The translations under genes and the position numbers were made by a program. A stretch of 64,000 bases of DNA, from the NCBI RefSeq assembly GCF_039537265.1, contig NZ_BAABAE010000003.1:434001-498000 (forward strand), written 5' to 3'. Every line of letters starts with the position of its first letter. Positions within the stretch are counted from its first letter, which is position 1. Below the pieces are notes generated by a model, which was given only the letters and a program-made list of their open reading frames with translations, was not told the origin of the DNA and did not search any database. Shown one piece after another: positions 49,290 to 57,353 of the stretch. This DNA comes from Terrimesophilobacter bigeumensis. Lineage in GTDB: Bacteria > Actinomycetota > Actinomycetes > Actinomycetales > Microbacteriaceae.

Positions 49290-49319
49290 GGGTGTGACAT
49301 CCTTCGTGCGGGGTGGTGG

Positions 49320-49961
49320 TCAGGTGGGCTGCACGTCGCCGACGATCACGTCGGGAACGGCGAGTCCCTCGAGGAGTCGGTAGTTCGCACCGACGATAGC
49401 CAGCGTACCCGCAGCGATGGCCTCGCTCATGAGTTCGGAGCCGGCGACGAGGCCCGCGACGGTGTCGCGGAGGTGCTCGCGGCCCACCTCGGTCGCGTCG
49501 AGCGGGCCGGTCCCCGGATGGCGGTCCCGCACCCGGCCCACCGCATCCGTGATCGGGTCGATGAGGTTCCGGATGTGCGGGGGGATCGCCGGAGCGTTCT
49601 CGTCCTGGCACTGGATCGCCGCGGCGACAGCGCCGCACTCGTCGTGGCCGAGCACGACGATGAGCGGCACCCCGAGGATCTCCACCGCGTATTCGAGCGA
49701 GCCGATGACCGAGTCGGAGTTGACCTGTCCGGCGTTGCGGACGACGAAGAGGTCGCCGAGCCCCTTGTCGAAGATGATCTCGGCGGCCAGCCGCGAGTCG
49801 CTGCAGCCGAACAGGGCGGCGTGGGGGAACTGCTTGCCGATGAGCTCGCCGCGGCGCTCGACGTCCTGCCGCGGATGCCGTGGCTCGCCGGCGATGAACC
49901 GCCCGTTGCCGCGCACCATCTCCCGCCAGGCCTTCGCGGGCGTCGTCGTGGGAGTGGTCAT
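49320..49961 (-). CDS. Beta-class carbonic anhydrase
   Basis: A 213-residue zinc enzyme for reversible hydration of CO2. The zinc ligands are Cys in FGCSDSRLAAE near residue 52 (CxDxR), His and Cys in LGHDECGAV near 105-110 (HxxC), with the substrate-gating Asp/Arg pair in CSDSR. VVRNAGQVNSDSVIGSLEYAVE near 74 is typical. Placement beside fumC suggests bicarbonate supply to carboxylation reactions. ATG 49961 overlaps the stop of the DUF4245 gene by 4 nt. Confidence 0.93.
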   Translation of the reverse strand: MTTPTTTPAKAWREMVRGNGRFIAGEPRHPRQDVERRGELIGKQFPHAALFGCSDSRLAAEIIFDKGLGDLFVVRNAGQVNSDSVIGSLEYAVEILGVPLIVVLGHDECGAVAAAIQCQDENAPAIPPHIRNLIDPITDAVGRVRDRHPGTGPLDATEVGREHLRDTVAGLVAGSELMSEAIAAGTLAIVGANYRLLEGLAVPDVIVGDVQPT

Positions 49962-50626
49962 CGTTGCATCCTTATCGTCGGGGCCAGGGCGGAGGCCAGT
50001 ACTTCGAACTCGTCGTCGGGCGCCGTACCGAACAGGACGTAGCTGCTCGTCCGGCCGGACTCGTCCTCGGTCCCGGTCGCGGTCATGGCGTAGGCGAGGT
50101 TGCCGGCATCCTTCGCGAGGCGGTGGTCGTAGACCTGCCAGGTGACCCCGTCGATGACGGTGCTGCCGGTGGCGGAGCGGCCGGCGAGCTGGTTCGACAC
50201 CCAGGTCGGATTCGCGTCGATTCCCTGGCGCAGCGCCACGAACTGCTCCTTCGGGGTGAGGAAACCCACGTACCAGTTCGCGACGCCATCGGCCGGCATG
50301 GCGGAGAAGCTCGCGGCGTTCGAGGTCCAGCCCTCGGGCAGCGACGGCGCAGCCAGCGGCACCCCGGCATCCGCCTCGGCAGCGATCGCCTGGTAGTCGA
50401 TCGGTTCGCGCGCGGGAGGGTCCGGGCGCACGACCACGAGCACGGTGACGAGCACCACGAGGAGGCAGGCCACGAGGGCGAGTGCGAGATTGAGGAAGGT
50501 CTGGCCCTGGCGGTGCCGTCGCGACGACTCCGCCTTGCGGTCGGCGATCTCCTGGGGGGTCTCCGGCCGTCCGAGCTCCGCGACGACGGGAGGTTGCCTG
50601 GATCGTGGTGGTGTGTCGGGGCTCAT
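49958..50626 (-). CDS. DUF4245 membrane-anchored protein
   Basis: A 222-residue protein: cytosolic N-terminus (about 45 residues), one membrane helix at about 45-66 (LALALVACLLVVLVTVLVVV), then an extracytoplasmic domain carrying LPEGWTSNAASF, WYVGFLTPKEQFVALRQG and TWQVYDH motifs of DUF4245. The family is actinobacterial and of unknown function, usually located between fumC or glpX and xseB. ATG 50626 overlaps the xseB stop (ATGA). Confidence 0.86.
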   Translation of the reverse strand: MSPDTPPRSRQPPVVAELGRPETPQEIADRKAESSRRHRQGQTFLNLALALVACLLVVLVTVLVVVRPDPPAREPIDYQAIAAEADAGVPLAAPSLPEGWTSNAASFSAMPADGVANWYVGFLTPKEQFVALRQGIDANPTWVSNQLAGRSATGSTVIDGVTWQVYDHRLAKDAGNLAYAMTATGTEDESGRTSSYVLFGTAPDDEFEVLASALAPTIRMQR

Positions 50627-50925
50627 GCCGAAGGGGTGCCCTCCGCGGCGGAATTCCCGGGAGCAGCGTTGCCCACGGCACCGCCCCGTGCCGCATCCAG
50701 GCGGGCCTTCGCGCCGATGAGCCACTCCTCGCACCGTCGGGCGAGGGCCTCGCCGCGCTCCCACAGGGCGAGCGACTCCTCGAGCGTCGAGGAGCCCTGC
50801 TCCAACTCGTTCACGACCCTCACGAGTTCGTCGCGCGCCTGCTCGTAGCTCAGGTCGGTCAGGTCGGTCGCTGTGCTCCTGGATGCCGAGTTGCCGGATG
50901 CCGTGCTGTCGGATGCGGTTGCCAC
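50623..50925 (-). CDS. xseB: Exodeoxyribonuclease VII small subunit
   Basis: A 100-residue helical subunit that wraps the large subunit to form ExoVII, a processive single-strand exonuclease. The core LSYEQARDELVRVVNELEQGSSTLEESLALWERGEALARRCEEWL at residues about 25-69 matches the family. The N-terminal 24 residues are Ser/Thr/Ala-rich. The start is GTG 50925: TAGTCT, whose first three bases are the xseA stop codon, lies exactly 6 nt upstream. Confidence 0.92.
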   Translation of the reverse strand: MATASDSTASGNSASRSTATDLTDLSYEQARDELVRVVNELEQGSSTLEESLALWERGEALARRCEEWLIGAKARLDAARGGAVGNAAPGNSAAEGTPSA

Positions 50926-50931
50926 GGTTCC

Positions 50932-50937
50932 AGACTA
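50932..50937 (-). promoter_or_regulatory. -10 box TAGTCT of xseB, overlapping the xseA stop codon
   Basis: On the minus strand TAG (xseA stop, 50935-50937) plus TCT gives TAGTCT, which ends 6 nt before the xseB GTG at 50925. It suggests a separate leaderless xseB transcript besides the operon message. Confidence 0.45.
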
Positions 50938-52167
50938 CCGAGCCCTGGACCCTGTCGGAGCGTTGCTGTCCACAGTCGTCCCCACGGTGCCGTCGGCGAG
51001 AGTGAGGAGGAGGGGTGTGCCGGCCACGGCATCCGATGCGCGACGAAGCACCGCGCCGCCCGGAAGCTGGGCGATCGCATAACCGCGGTCGAGGGTGCGT
51101 TGCGGCGAGAGGGCGCGCAGCTGACCGGTGAGCTCGGCCACAGAGGTGCCGGCTCGCTCGAGGAGGCGGTCGACGAGCTCGGCCCCCCTCGCGACGTGCC
51201 GGGTGAGCTCCTCCGAGCGGACCTCGACGATCCAGTTCGCACTCGACAGCGCCGGCCTCGTGCGCAGTTGCCCGATGCGGTCGATCTCAGCGGTCACGAG
51301 CCCGGTCACGCGCGTCCCGATGCGCGAGCGGGCCTGCTGCACGCGACTGAGCTCCTCCGCGACATCCGGGACGACCCGCTTGGCGGCATCCGTCGGGGTC
51401 GAGGCCCGCAGGTCGGCGACGTCGTCCAGCAGCGGGCGGTCGTTCTCATGGCCGATCGCGCTCACGAGCGGCGTCGTGCACTCCGCGGCGGCCCGCACGA
51501 GCGTCTCGTCGCTGAACACGAGCAGGTTCTGGAAATCGCCGCCGCCGCGCGCCACGATGATGACATCCACCTCCGGGTCGGCATCGAGCGTGCGGATGGC
51601 GGAGACGACCTCGCCGACCGCCCGGTCGCCCTGCACCGCGGCATGCACGACGCGGAAGGCGACGGAGGGCCAGCGCAGCTGCGCGTTGCGCAACACGTCC
51701 TTCTCGGCGTCGGAGTCCTTGCCGGTGACGAGCCCGATGCAGTGCGGGAGGAACGGTAGCGGCTTCTTGCGATCGGCGTCGAACAGCCCCTCCGCCCTGA
51801 GCTTCTGGCGCAGGCGCTCGAGGCGCTCGAGCAGGTCTCCGATGCCGACGTGGCGCATCTCGAAGACCTGCATCGAGAGCGTGCCGCCCTTGACCCAGTA
51901 GTTGGGTTTGAGCAGGGCGACGACGCGATCGCCCTGCTTGAGGTCGTCGGGGAGCTTCGAGCGCACCGACGACCAGATCGTGAACCCGATCGTGGCGTCG
52001 GCCTCGAGATCCTTGAGCTTGCCGTAGACGTTGCCGCCGGAGACGCCCCACTGGGTGATCTCGCCCTCGACCCAGGCCGTGCCGAGACGATCGATCCAGC
52101 CCTTGAGCTTGTCGGCGAGGATCGCGACCGGCCAGGGGGTCTCGCGGGTCGAGGGCGCATCGGTCAT
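50935..52167 (-). CDS. xseA: Exodeoxyribonuclease VII large subunit
   Basis: A 410-residue catalytic subunit. An N-terminal OB domain (residues about 12-105, VEGEITQWGVSGGNVYGKLKD) binds single-stranded DNA. The nuclease domain carries LVTGKDSDAEKDVLRN near 150, VDVIIVARGGGDFQNLLVFSDE near 205-226 and SAIGHENDRPLLDDVADLRASTPTDAA near 242-268, the core catalytic motifs. A long helical segment and the short GYAI C-terminal motif follow. ATG 52167 has TAACCT 7 nt upstream. It is followed by xseB. Confidence 0.95.
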   Translation of the reverse strand: MTDAPSTRETPWPVAILADKLKGWIDRLGTAWVEGEITQWGVSGGNVYGKLKDLEADATIGFTIWSSVRSKLPDDLKQGDRVVALLKPNYWVKGGTLSMQVFEMRHVGIGDLLERLERLRQKLRAEGLFDADRKKPLPFLPHCIGLVTGKDSDAEKDVLRNAQLRWPSVAFRVVHAAVQGDRAVGEVVSAIRTLDADPEVDVIIVARGGGDFQNLLVFSDETLVRAAAECTTPLVSAIGHENDRPLLDDVADLRASTPTDAAKRVVPDVAEELSRVQQARSRIGTRVTGLVTAEIDRIGQLRTRPALSSANWIVEVRSEELTRHVARGAELVDRLLERAGTSVAELTGQLRALSPQRTLDRGYAIAQLPGGAVLRRASDAVAGTPLLLTLADGTVGTTVDSNAPTGSRAR

Positions 52168-52174
52168 GGACGTT

Positions 52175-52180
52175 AGGTTA
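52175..52180 (-). promoter_or_regulatory. -10 box TAACCT of xseA
   Basis: TAACCT on the minus strand ends 7 nt before the ATG at 52167, with no ribosome site between. Confidence 0.45.
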
Positions 52181-52254
52181 CGGGATGCTTCCGACCGCCG
52201 GGACGGCGATCGGCGCTGGCGTCGCTGCGAAGCAACCTGACGGCCCGGAGTGCC

Positions 52255-52300
52255 GTCAGCGCTGGCGTCGCGGCGAAGGCCAGAAATGGCCTTCGCTCCA
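52255..52300. repeat. Short palindrome CGAAGGCCA-GAAA-TGGCCTTCG
   Basis: A perfect 9-bp stem with loop GAAA at about 52273-52294, preceded by direct repeats of GCGCTGGCGTCGC(T/G)GCGAAG. A near-identical palindrome occurs in the hisS-eno gap near 2658-2677. Confidence 0.5.
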
Positions 52301-52329
52301 GGCTCCAGCGCGCAGAGATGGTCACCGCC

Positions 52330-53691
52330 TCATGCTTCGGCGCGCTGAATTCCCTCGATGTAGGCGTTGATCGTCGGCATTCCCATGAGCTTGTCGTGGA
52401 AGAAGGTGTTGACGACGTTGATGACCCGAGCCTGCGCCGCCTCCACCTCGGCGATGCGCCCTGCACCGGCGTTCTGGTGCTCGAGCGACTGGCGCAACTG
52501 CAGGAGCGCCTTGACGACCTCGGTCTCCTCGTCGCCCTCGAGCGCCCTGATGACATCGAGAACGAGCGCGTCGGCCTGGGACTGGACGTCGGCGATCGGG
52601 ATCGACGACCCCGGCTGGGTGGCGTTGTCGAGCGTCGAGATGAGGGACCACACCTGGTACAGGATCGTCGTCGGCTCGTCGAACAGCTCACGGACGTAGG
52701 CGGCCTCCAGATGCTTGCCGGAGAGCCGGAACACGTTGTACATCCGCTTGGCGGCCTTGCCGTAGTTGAGATGGTGGGTGAGGTACTTGCGCACCTCCTG
52801 CTCGAGACGGTCGACGTAGTCGTCGAGTGCGTCGTCGGAGACGAACTTCGCGACCTTGGCGAACATCGGGACATCCTCGGCGTCGAGGTAGACCTCCTGG
52901 AAGAAGGCGTCGAGGTAGCCGTCGAGCGAGACGATCTCGCCATCCGGGGCCTCCCAGGTGACGTCGATGACGTTGCTCGCGTTGGAGAGCTGGCGGCGCT
53001 CGGAGTCGACCACGACCCAGTCGAGCTTGCACCAGCCGGGGTCGAGTGCGACCTCTTCCCAGCGCAGTACCGTCTCGCCCTGCGGACCTTCCACGCGCAG
53101 CTCCCGTGCCTCGATCTCGTCGAAGTCCCAGCTGATCGGACTGCCCTTGCTCACGCTTTTGCCCGCATGGGTGCCGTCGAAGGGATAACTGCCGAGTTTG
53201 GCCTCGAGGAACTGGTAAGTGGCGCCCTGGCGAGTGGTGAGCACCTTCTCTCGCAGGAGCTCCGCCATGGTCGCGCAGGCCGCTTCACGGGTCGGTGCCT
53301 TGATGTTGAGACGCTGGAAGTAATCGCAGTCTCCGGGGAAACTCTGGATCTTCGACTGCGCGGCGGAGCCGGAGATGGCCAGCGCGCTCTCGACGTCGGG
53401 AGACGGACCAGTTACCTCGACGATCTTGCCGAACCGGCGGAACCGCTCGAGGTCGCGCGGGCTGAAGTCGAGCATGGCGACGCGGTGACCGAAGGCACCG
53501 CTCGCGGTGTCGACGACGAGGTCGCCGCTGTCGGACTGCTGGGCGATGGAGGCCATCCACTTGACGGTGTCCTCCTCCTTGATCTCGAAGCCGAGCCGCT
53601 GGGCGGACTCCATGAGGCGCCGCACGTCGGCGGCGTCGCCGAGGGTGTCGAGAGCATCCGGGCTGTTGGCTGCGGGTTGTGTCGTGGTCAT
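52330..53691 (-). CDS. Uncharacterised protein with a nucleotidyltransferase-like motif
   Basis: A 453-residue soluble protein that I do not recognise. Residues 106-125 contain GS (108-109), then DCD (121 and 123) followed by YF, which matches the polymerase-beta nucleotidyltransferase pattern hG[GS]x9-13Dh[DE]h; a third acidic residue could be Asp or Glu of WDFDEIEARELRV near 209-221. The N-terminus (about 11-50) is helical and the C-terminal 200 residues are almost all helical. Its start overlaps the stop of a DEDDh exonuclease by 4 nt, so the two are co-translated and may work on the same nucleic acid or nucleotide. Confidence 0.7.
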   Translation of the reverse strand: MTTTQPAANSPDALDTLGDAADVRRLMESAQRLGFEIKEEDTVKWMASIAQQSDSGDLVVDTASGAFGHRVAMLDFSPRDLERFRRFGKIVEVTGPSPDVESALAISGSAAQSKIQSFPGDCDYFQRLNIKAPTREAACATMAELLREKVLTTRQGATYQFLEAKLGSYPFDGTHAGKSVSKGSPISWDFDEIEARELRVEGPQGETVLRWEEVALDPGWCKLDWVVVDSERRQLSNASNVIDVTWEAPDGEIVSLDGYLDAFFQEVYLDAEDVPMFAKVAKFVSDDALDDYVDRLEQEVRKYLTHHLNYGKAAKRMYNVFRLSGKHLEAAYVRELFDEPTTILYQVWSLISTLDNATQPGSSIPIADVQSQADALVLDVIRALEGDEETEVVKALLQLRQSLEHQNAGAGRIAEVEAAQARVINVVNTFFHDKLMGMPTINAYIEGIQRAEA

Positions 53692-54263
53692 TTCTTTCTC
53701 CGTTTCGTCGTCGGCGGATGCCGTCGGGTCGTTGCGTCAGCCGCGATCGCGGTAAAGAGGGTGGCCTGGTCCTGTGCGTCGCCCAGGGCGTTGTGGGAGA
53801 GCGGTCGTCCGTCCAGGTAGTGGGGGGAGAGGAACCGGAGGCTCGTCTCGGCCCAGGTTCCCCCGGCCATGCCGAGGTAATAGGACTTGATGTCGATCGC
53901 CGAGTGGCCGAAAGGGTTGCGGCCGAGGAATCGCTGGAAGTAGTCGCACACGAACATCCAGTCGAAGGCGGCGTTGAACCCGACGAACACGGCCGTGTCG
54001 CCATCCGGAACGATCTCGGCGATCCAGTCGGCGAAGCGCTGCATGGCCTCGTCGGAGGCGACACCGTTGGCTTCGAGGTATTCGAGGGTGAGCCCGCCGA
54101 TCGAGAGCGCCTCAGTCGTCATCTGGTCGTTGACGGGCTTGAGTTCGACGTAGAAGCCGTTCGCCGGGTCGTCGACCGGGCACGCGCCGATCGAGAGCAT
54201 GGAGTAGCCGCTCGGATGCGGACCAGCCGTCTCCACATCGACGCTGATCAGTGTTTCGGCCAT
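53688..54263 (-). CDS. DEDDh-type 3'-5' exonuclease domain protein
   Basis: A 191-residue RNase-T/DnaQ-like exonuclease. ExoI is LISVDVETAG with D9 and E11, ExoII contains Asp in VGFNAAFDWMFV near 104, and ExoIII is SHNALGDAQDQA near 165 with the general-base His and final Asp. Such domains trim 3' ends of DNA or RNA. The basic C-terminal tail (TTRRHPPTTKRRKK) could bind nucleic acid. ATG 54263 is chosen over 54278 because GGGAG precedes it. Coupled by a 4-nt overlap to the nucleotidyltransferase-like gene. Confidence 0.87.
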   Translation of the reverse strand: MAETLISVDVETAGPHPSGYSMLSIGACPVDDPANGFYVELKPVNDQMTTEALSIGGLTLEYLEANGVASDEAMQRFADWIAEIVPDGDTAVFVGFNAAFDWMFVCDYFQRFLGRNPFGHSAIDIKSYYLGMAGGTWAETSLRFLSPHYLDGRPLSHNALGDAQDQATLFTAIAADATTRRHPPTTKRRKK

Positions 54264-54341
54264 GGGGCTCCCGTCCACTCAGGCAACAGGCTACGGGATG
54301 CGGGGGGACGCTCTCCACTGCTGCCGTGCAGGCGTTGTTCG

Positions 54342-54347
54342 TAGACT
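54342..54347 (+). promoter_or_regulatory. -10 box TAGACT that decides the start at 54354
   Basis: TAGACT is directly followed by a GTG (54348), too close for transcription to begin upstream of it, and lies exactly 6 nt before the next in-frame GTG (54354), which is therefore favoured. Confidence 0.45.
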
Positions 54348-54353
54348 GTGCAG

Positions 54354-54923
54354 GTGACGGTCCCGAATGACGCCCCCGGCCAGGAGCCGCGCCCTCGGCC
54401 GGAGTACGGGGAGTACGCGAGCCCCGAGGAGCAGGAGCAGGCGATCGCCCGCTCGCAGCCCCGCGAGGGTTCCGTGGGGCCGGATCGGCAGGCCCAGGCC
54501 ATGCCCGCCGCGACACCCGTCGCACCGGACCATGCGCCGGTGCCTGCGACACCCGCGCCGGCGGGAGTCGGCGATCGGATGGTGACAGTGTTCCTGCTCG
54601 CCCTCGGTCTGGTCTACCTCATCGGCGGCGCGGGCGGCTACCTCGCCCTCGGGAAGACCCTCGACACCGTCTACGCGCAGTTCGGCCTCGGCGACTACAC
54701 GCCGACGGCGGCGACCCCCGCCTTCGGTATCGCGATCGTCGTCGGCCAGGCGGTCATCTGGATCGTCGCGGCGGCGTGGTCGTACCGGCGCCTCTCGAGC
54801 GGCCGACGGTCGTGGTGGGTGCCCGTGCTCGGGGCGGTGGCGACGTTCCTGGTGACGGTCGTTCTCTTCGGGGTGCTCCTGGCGGGGGATCCCGCGTTCC
54901 TCGCCTACGTGTCGGAAGCCTGA
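54354..54923 (+). CDS. DUF6264-like membrane protein
   Basis: A 189-residue protein. Residues 1-70 are hydrophilic and rich in Pro, Glu and Gln (PRPEYGEYASPEEQEQAI). Three membrane helices follow: about 76-97 (VTVFLLALGLVYLIGGAGGYLAL), about 122-143 (AFGIAIVVGQAVIWIVAAAWSY) and about 156-178 (WWVPVLGAVATFLVTVVLFGVLL). The pattern is that of DUF6264, an actinobacterial family of unknown function. GTG 54354 is preferred on promoter spacing. Confidence 0.8.
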   Translation: MTVPNDAPGQEPRPRPEYGEYASPEEQEQAIARSQPREGSVGPDRQAQAMPAATPVAPDHAPVPATPAPAGVGDRMVTVFLLALGLVYLIGGAGGYLALGKTLDTVYAQFGLGDYTPTAATPAFGIAIVVGQAVIWIVAAAWSYRRLSSGRRSWWVPVLGAVATFLVTVVLFGVLLAGDPAFLAYVSEA

Positions 54924-54960
54924 GCCGGAAGGCGCTGTCATCACCGTACGATGGCGGTCA

Positions 54961-56175
54961 ATGAGTGAGCAATCGATCCACAGAGCGGTGCCCCCTCGGG
55001 AACTCGCCGCGACGATCACGGCGCGCTCCGTGCTCCGGGCCGGATGGGCGGTCGCGGCCACCTACCTCGCGATCTCGGCCATCGCGATCATCGAACTCTG
55101 GATCGTCCGGCGCTATCCGGTTGAAGCTGCGATCCCCCTCCTCGCGCTCGCCGTCATGGGAGTGGCATTGTTCTTCCTGGTCAGGTACGTGAGTTGGTGG
55201 AGCGGCCTCATGTACCTCGCTGTCGGCGGGCTCGCCACGTTCGCCTACGTGTACGGTCTGCTGTCGATCGACCCGACCGTCAACGACCAGGGAACCTATC
55301 TCGTCAACCGGTTGGTCATCGTGTTGCTCCTGATCGGGCCCGTGAGCAGCAGGCTCATCCACGGGGTGCTGTGGTGCAGCGGCGGATGGCTGCTCGGCAC
55401 ACTCGCGACGATGGCGGCGCAGTCCGCGCTCGGGCTGTCGGTTCGGCCCGGGTTCGGCCCGGTCGTCTCGCTCTCGATCTACCTGACCGTCATCGTCCTG
55501 TTCGTGTTCATCCGGCGAGACCAGCGTCGGTTCGTTCCCGACTTCTCCGCCATCGAGGTGGAAACGGCCCGGATGGCGGGCCAACGCGAACTGGAGGAAC
55601 GGGCAGTCGCACTCCTGCACGACACCGTGCTCAGCGACCTGGTTGCCCTCGCGAACGGCAAGAGCGCCCTCGACGAGCGCACCCGTGCGCGATATCTCAG
55701 CGATATCGGGAGGGTCACGAGCGGTCGACTCGAGCCGCGCGCCAACGCAGGCGCCGAAGGCGATGGCACCGACGAGGATTTTCGTCAGGAACTGCTCGCG
55801 GTCATCAGCGACTTCCGCTGGCGGGGGCTCGCCGTCGACGTGACCGGCGGTGAGGCGATGTCGGCGAGGCTGACCCCGGCGGCCGCGGATGCACTCCTCG
55901 GCGCGGTACGCGGGACTCTCGAGAATGTGGCGCGGCACTCCGGTTCGACGAGGGCCGAGGTGTTCCTGGAGGTATCAGGACCCGACCTCTCGGTCATGAT
56001 CGTCGATCACGGTGTCGGCTTCGATCCGGAGGACGTCCCGGCGAACCGACTCGGCATCCGACGCTCACTCATGCAGCGAATCGAGGGCAACGGGGGCAGA
56101 GTACGGATCTGGTCGGCGCCCGGTGCAGGCACCTCGGTGCTCATCTCCCTGCCCCTGGAGGCGACGGATGATTGA
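54961..56175 (+). CDS. Sensor histidine kinase-like protein with HATPase domain
   Basis: A 404-residue protein with about six N-terminal membrane helices (residues about 28-185), a short DHp-like segment with the likely phospho-His in RAVALLHDTVLSDLVAL near 220, and a C-terminal ATP-binding domain: N-box GTLENVARHSGSTRAEVFLE near 320, G1 DHGVGFDPEDV near 345 and G2 RLGIRRSL near 361. The type resembles NarX/DesK-like kinases that partner NarL-type regulators. No response regulator is next to it. It overlaps the next gene by 8 nt. Confidence 0.85.
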   Translation: MSEQSIHRAVPPRELAATITARSVLRAGWAVAATYLAISAIAIIELWIVRRYPVEAAIPLLALAVMGVALFFLVRYVSWWSGLMYLAVGGLATFAYVYGLLSIDPTVNDQGTYLVNRLVIVLLLIGPVSSRLIHGVLWCSGGWLLGTLATMAAQSALGLSVRPGFGPVVSLSIYLTVIVLFVFIRRDQRRFVPDFSAIEVETARMAGQRELEERAVALLHDTVLSDLVALANGKSALDERTRARYLSDIGRVTSGRLEPRANAGAEGDGTDEDFRQELLAVISDFRWRGLAVDVTGGEAMSARLTPAAADALLGAVRGTLENVARHSGSTRAEVFLEVSGPDLSVMIVDHGVGFDPEDVPANRLGIRRSLMQRIEGNGGRVRIWSAPGAGTSVLISLPLEATDD

Positions 56176-57316
56176 GGCTTTCACGAGGTCGCCGCGGGAA
56201 GTGGACCTCCTCAGCTGGTTCACCGGCCCACTCGTGCCGACAGTGTTCGGCGGGCTTGCCGTCGTCTATGGATTCGGAATCGCCCTGTTGTCGCAGGGGC
56301 AGGAGATCTACCTTCCGCTCGAACTGGCCTCCGTGGCGTCCATGGCCATCGGATTCGTCATCATCGCCCTCCTCACCTCTTCGCGCCGCCTGGAACTCAC
56401 CCCAGCGCTCAGCATCGCCCCGGCGGCGTTCGGGTGGATCGGACTCGGGCACTCGGCTTTTGCCCACATCCAGAGCACCGAGCAGGTCGAACTCTGGTGG
56501 GCCCCCGTTGGGCTCGGATTTCTCGTGGCGGCTCTTGCCCCCTACCTGTCGGCGATTCGTCTCCTCGTCATCGGCGGTGCGAGCACCATGGTCACGATCG
56601 CCGCCACGGCCGCCATGATGACGATCGGGGCGAGGCCGGAGTATTGGCCCACCGTCACCCAGCTGCTGCTCGGGGCCGGGTCGGTCGTGGTCGCCACGGT
56701 GGCAGCGGCGGTTTTCTCCTCCCAGGTCGTGCGGCGCACCATGGAATGGGCGGCCTCGGCACCGGGCCCCGTGCTGTCGAGCGGGGTGTTGGGCGAGTCG
56801 GCGAGACGCCGGATCCTGCGCCAGGAACTGGCCAGTGTCGGCGATCGTGCCGTGCCGCTGCTCGAACGCGTCGCGACAGCGGGCATCGTCACGCCCGCTG
56901 ACCGCGAGCAGGCACGAGCGCTTGCGGAGGACTTGCGGGCTGAGCTCGTCGAACGCTCGAACCGGAGCTGGCTCGAATCGCTCGCTCGCCGCATGAACCT
57001 CACTGTCATCGACCAGGATCATCGCGCCGACCGAATGAACCGAGCCCAGCGTTCAGCCCTGCTCGGCCTGTTGCAGGCGGCGATTGATAGGTCTGCATCC
57101 GCCGGCGCGCCACTGGTCATCGAACTCCGCGGCGAGCCGGACGGATCCACGGCCGTCGCGCTCAGTACGGACGTTGCGCTCCCCGAGGGCCGGAGACTCA
57201 CCCTGCTCGCCCCGCACTACGTCACGTTGCGGGCCGCCGTCGACGAGCTGGAGTGGGACGCCGGCGAGAAGCTTCGGCTGCGATTCCGGCTGCCGCCGGA
57301 CCACTCGAAGAGCTGA
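56168..57316 (+). CDS. Membrane protein, partner of the upstream kinase, without visible ATPase motifs
   Basis: A 382-residue protein with a similar plan to the upstream kinase: about six membrane helices (residues about 17-185), a cytosolic helical segment (about 195-260, ASVGDRAVPLLERVATAGIVTPADREQARALAEDLRAEL), and a C-terminal alpha/beta domain of about 115 residues that resembles the HATPase fold in position but lacks the N, G1 and G2 motifs. It may be a catalytically dead kinase subunit that forms a heterodimer with the neighbour; this is inference from synteny and layout. Confidence 0.72.
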   Translation: MIEAFTRSPREVDLLSWFTGPLVPTVFGGLAVVYGFGIALLSQGQEIYLPLELASVASMAIGFVIIALLTSSRRLELTPALSIAPAAFGWIGLGHSAFAHIQSTEQVELWWAPVGLGFLVAALAPYLSAIRLLVIGGASTMVTIAATAAMMTIGARPEYWPTVTQLLLGAGSVVVATVAAAVFSSQVVRRTMEWAASAPGPVLSSGVLGESARRRILRQELASVGDRAVPLLERVATAGIVTPADREQARALAEDLRAELVERSNRSWLESLARRMNLTVIDQDHRADRMNRAQRSALLGLLQAAIDRSASAGAPLVIELRGEPDGSTAVALSTDVALPEGRRLTLLAPHYVTLRAAVDELEWDAGEKLRLRFRLPPDHSKS

Positions 57317-57353
57317 GTGGCGTGGTCGCCCGGCGTACCCGGGTCCTAGGGTG

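Noticed and set aside
48061..50042. Long plus-strand frames opposite fumC and carbonic anhydrase
   Set aside because: Low-complexity antisense translations of conserved minus-strand enzymes; no ribosome site or family motif.
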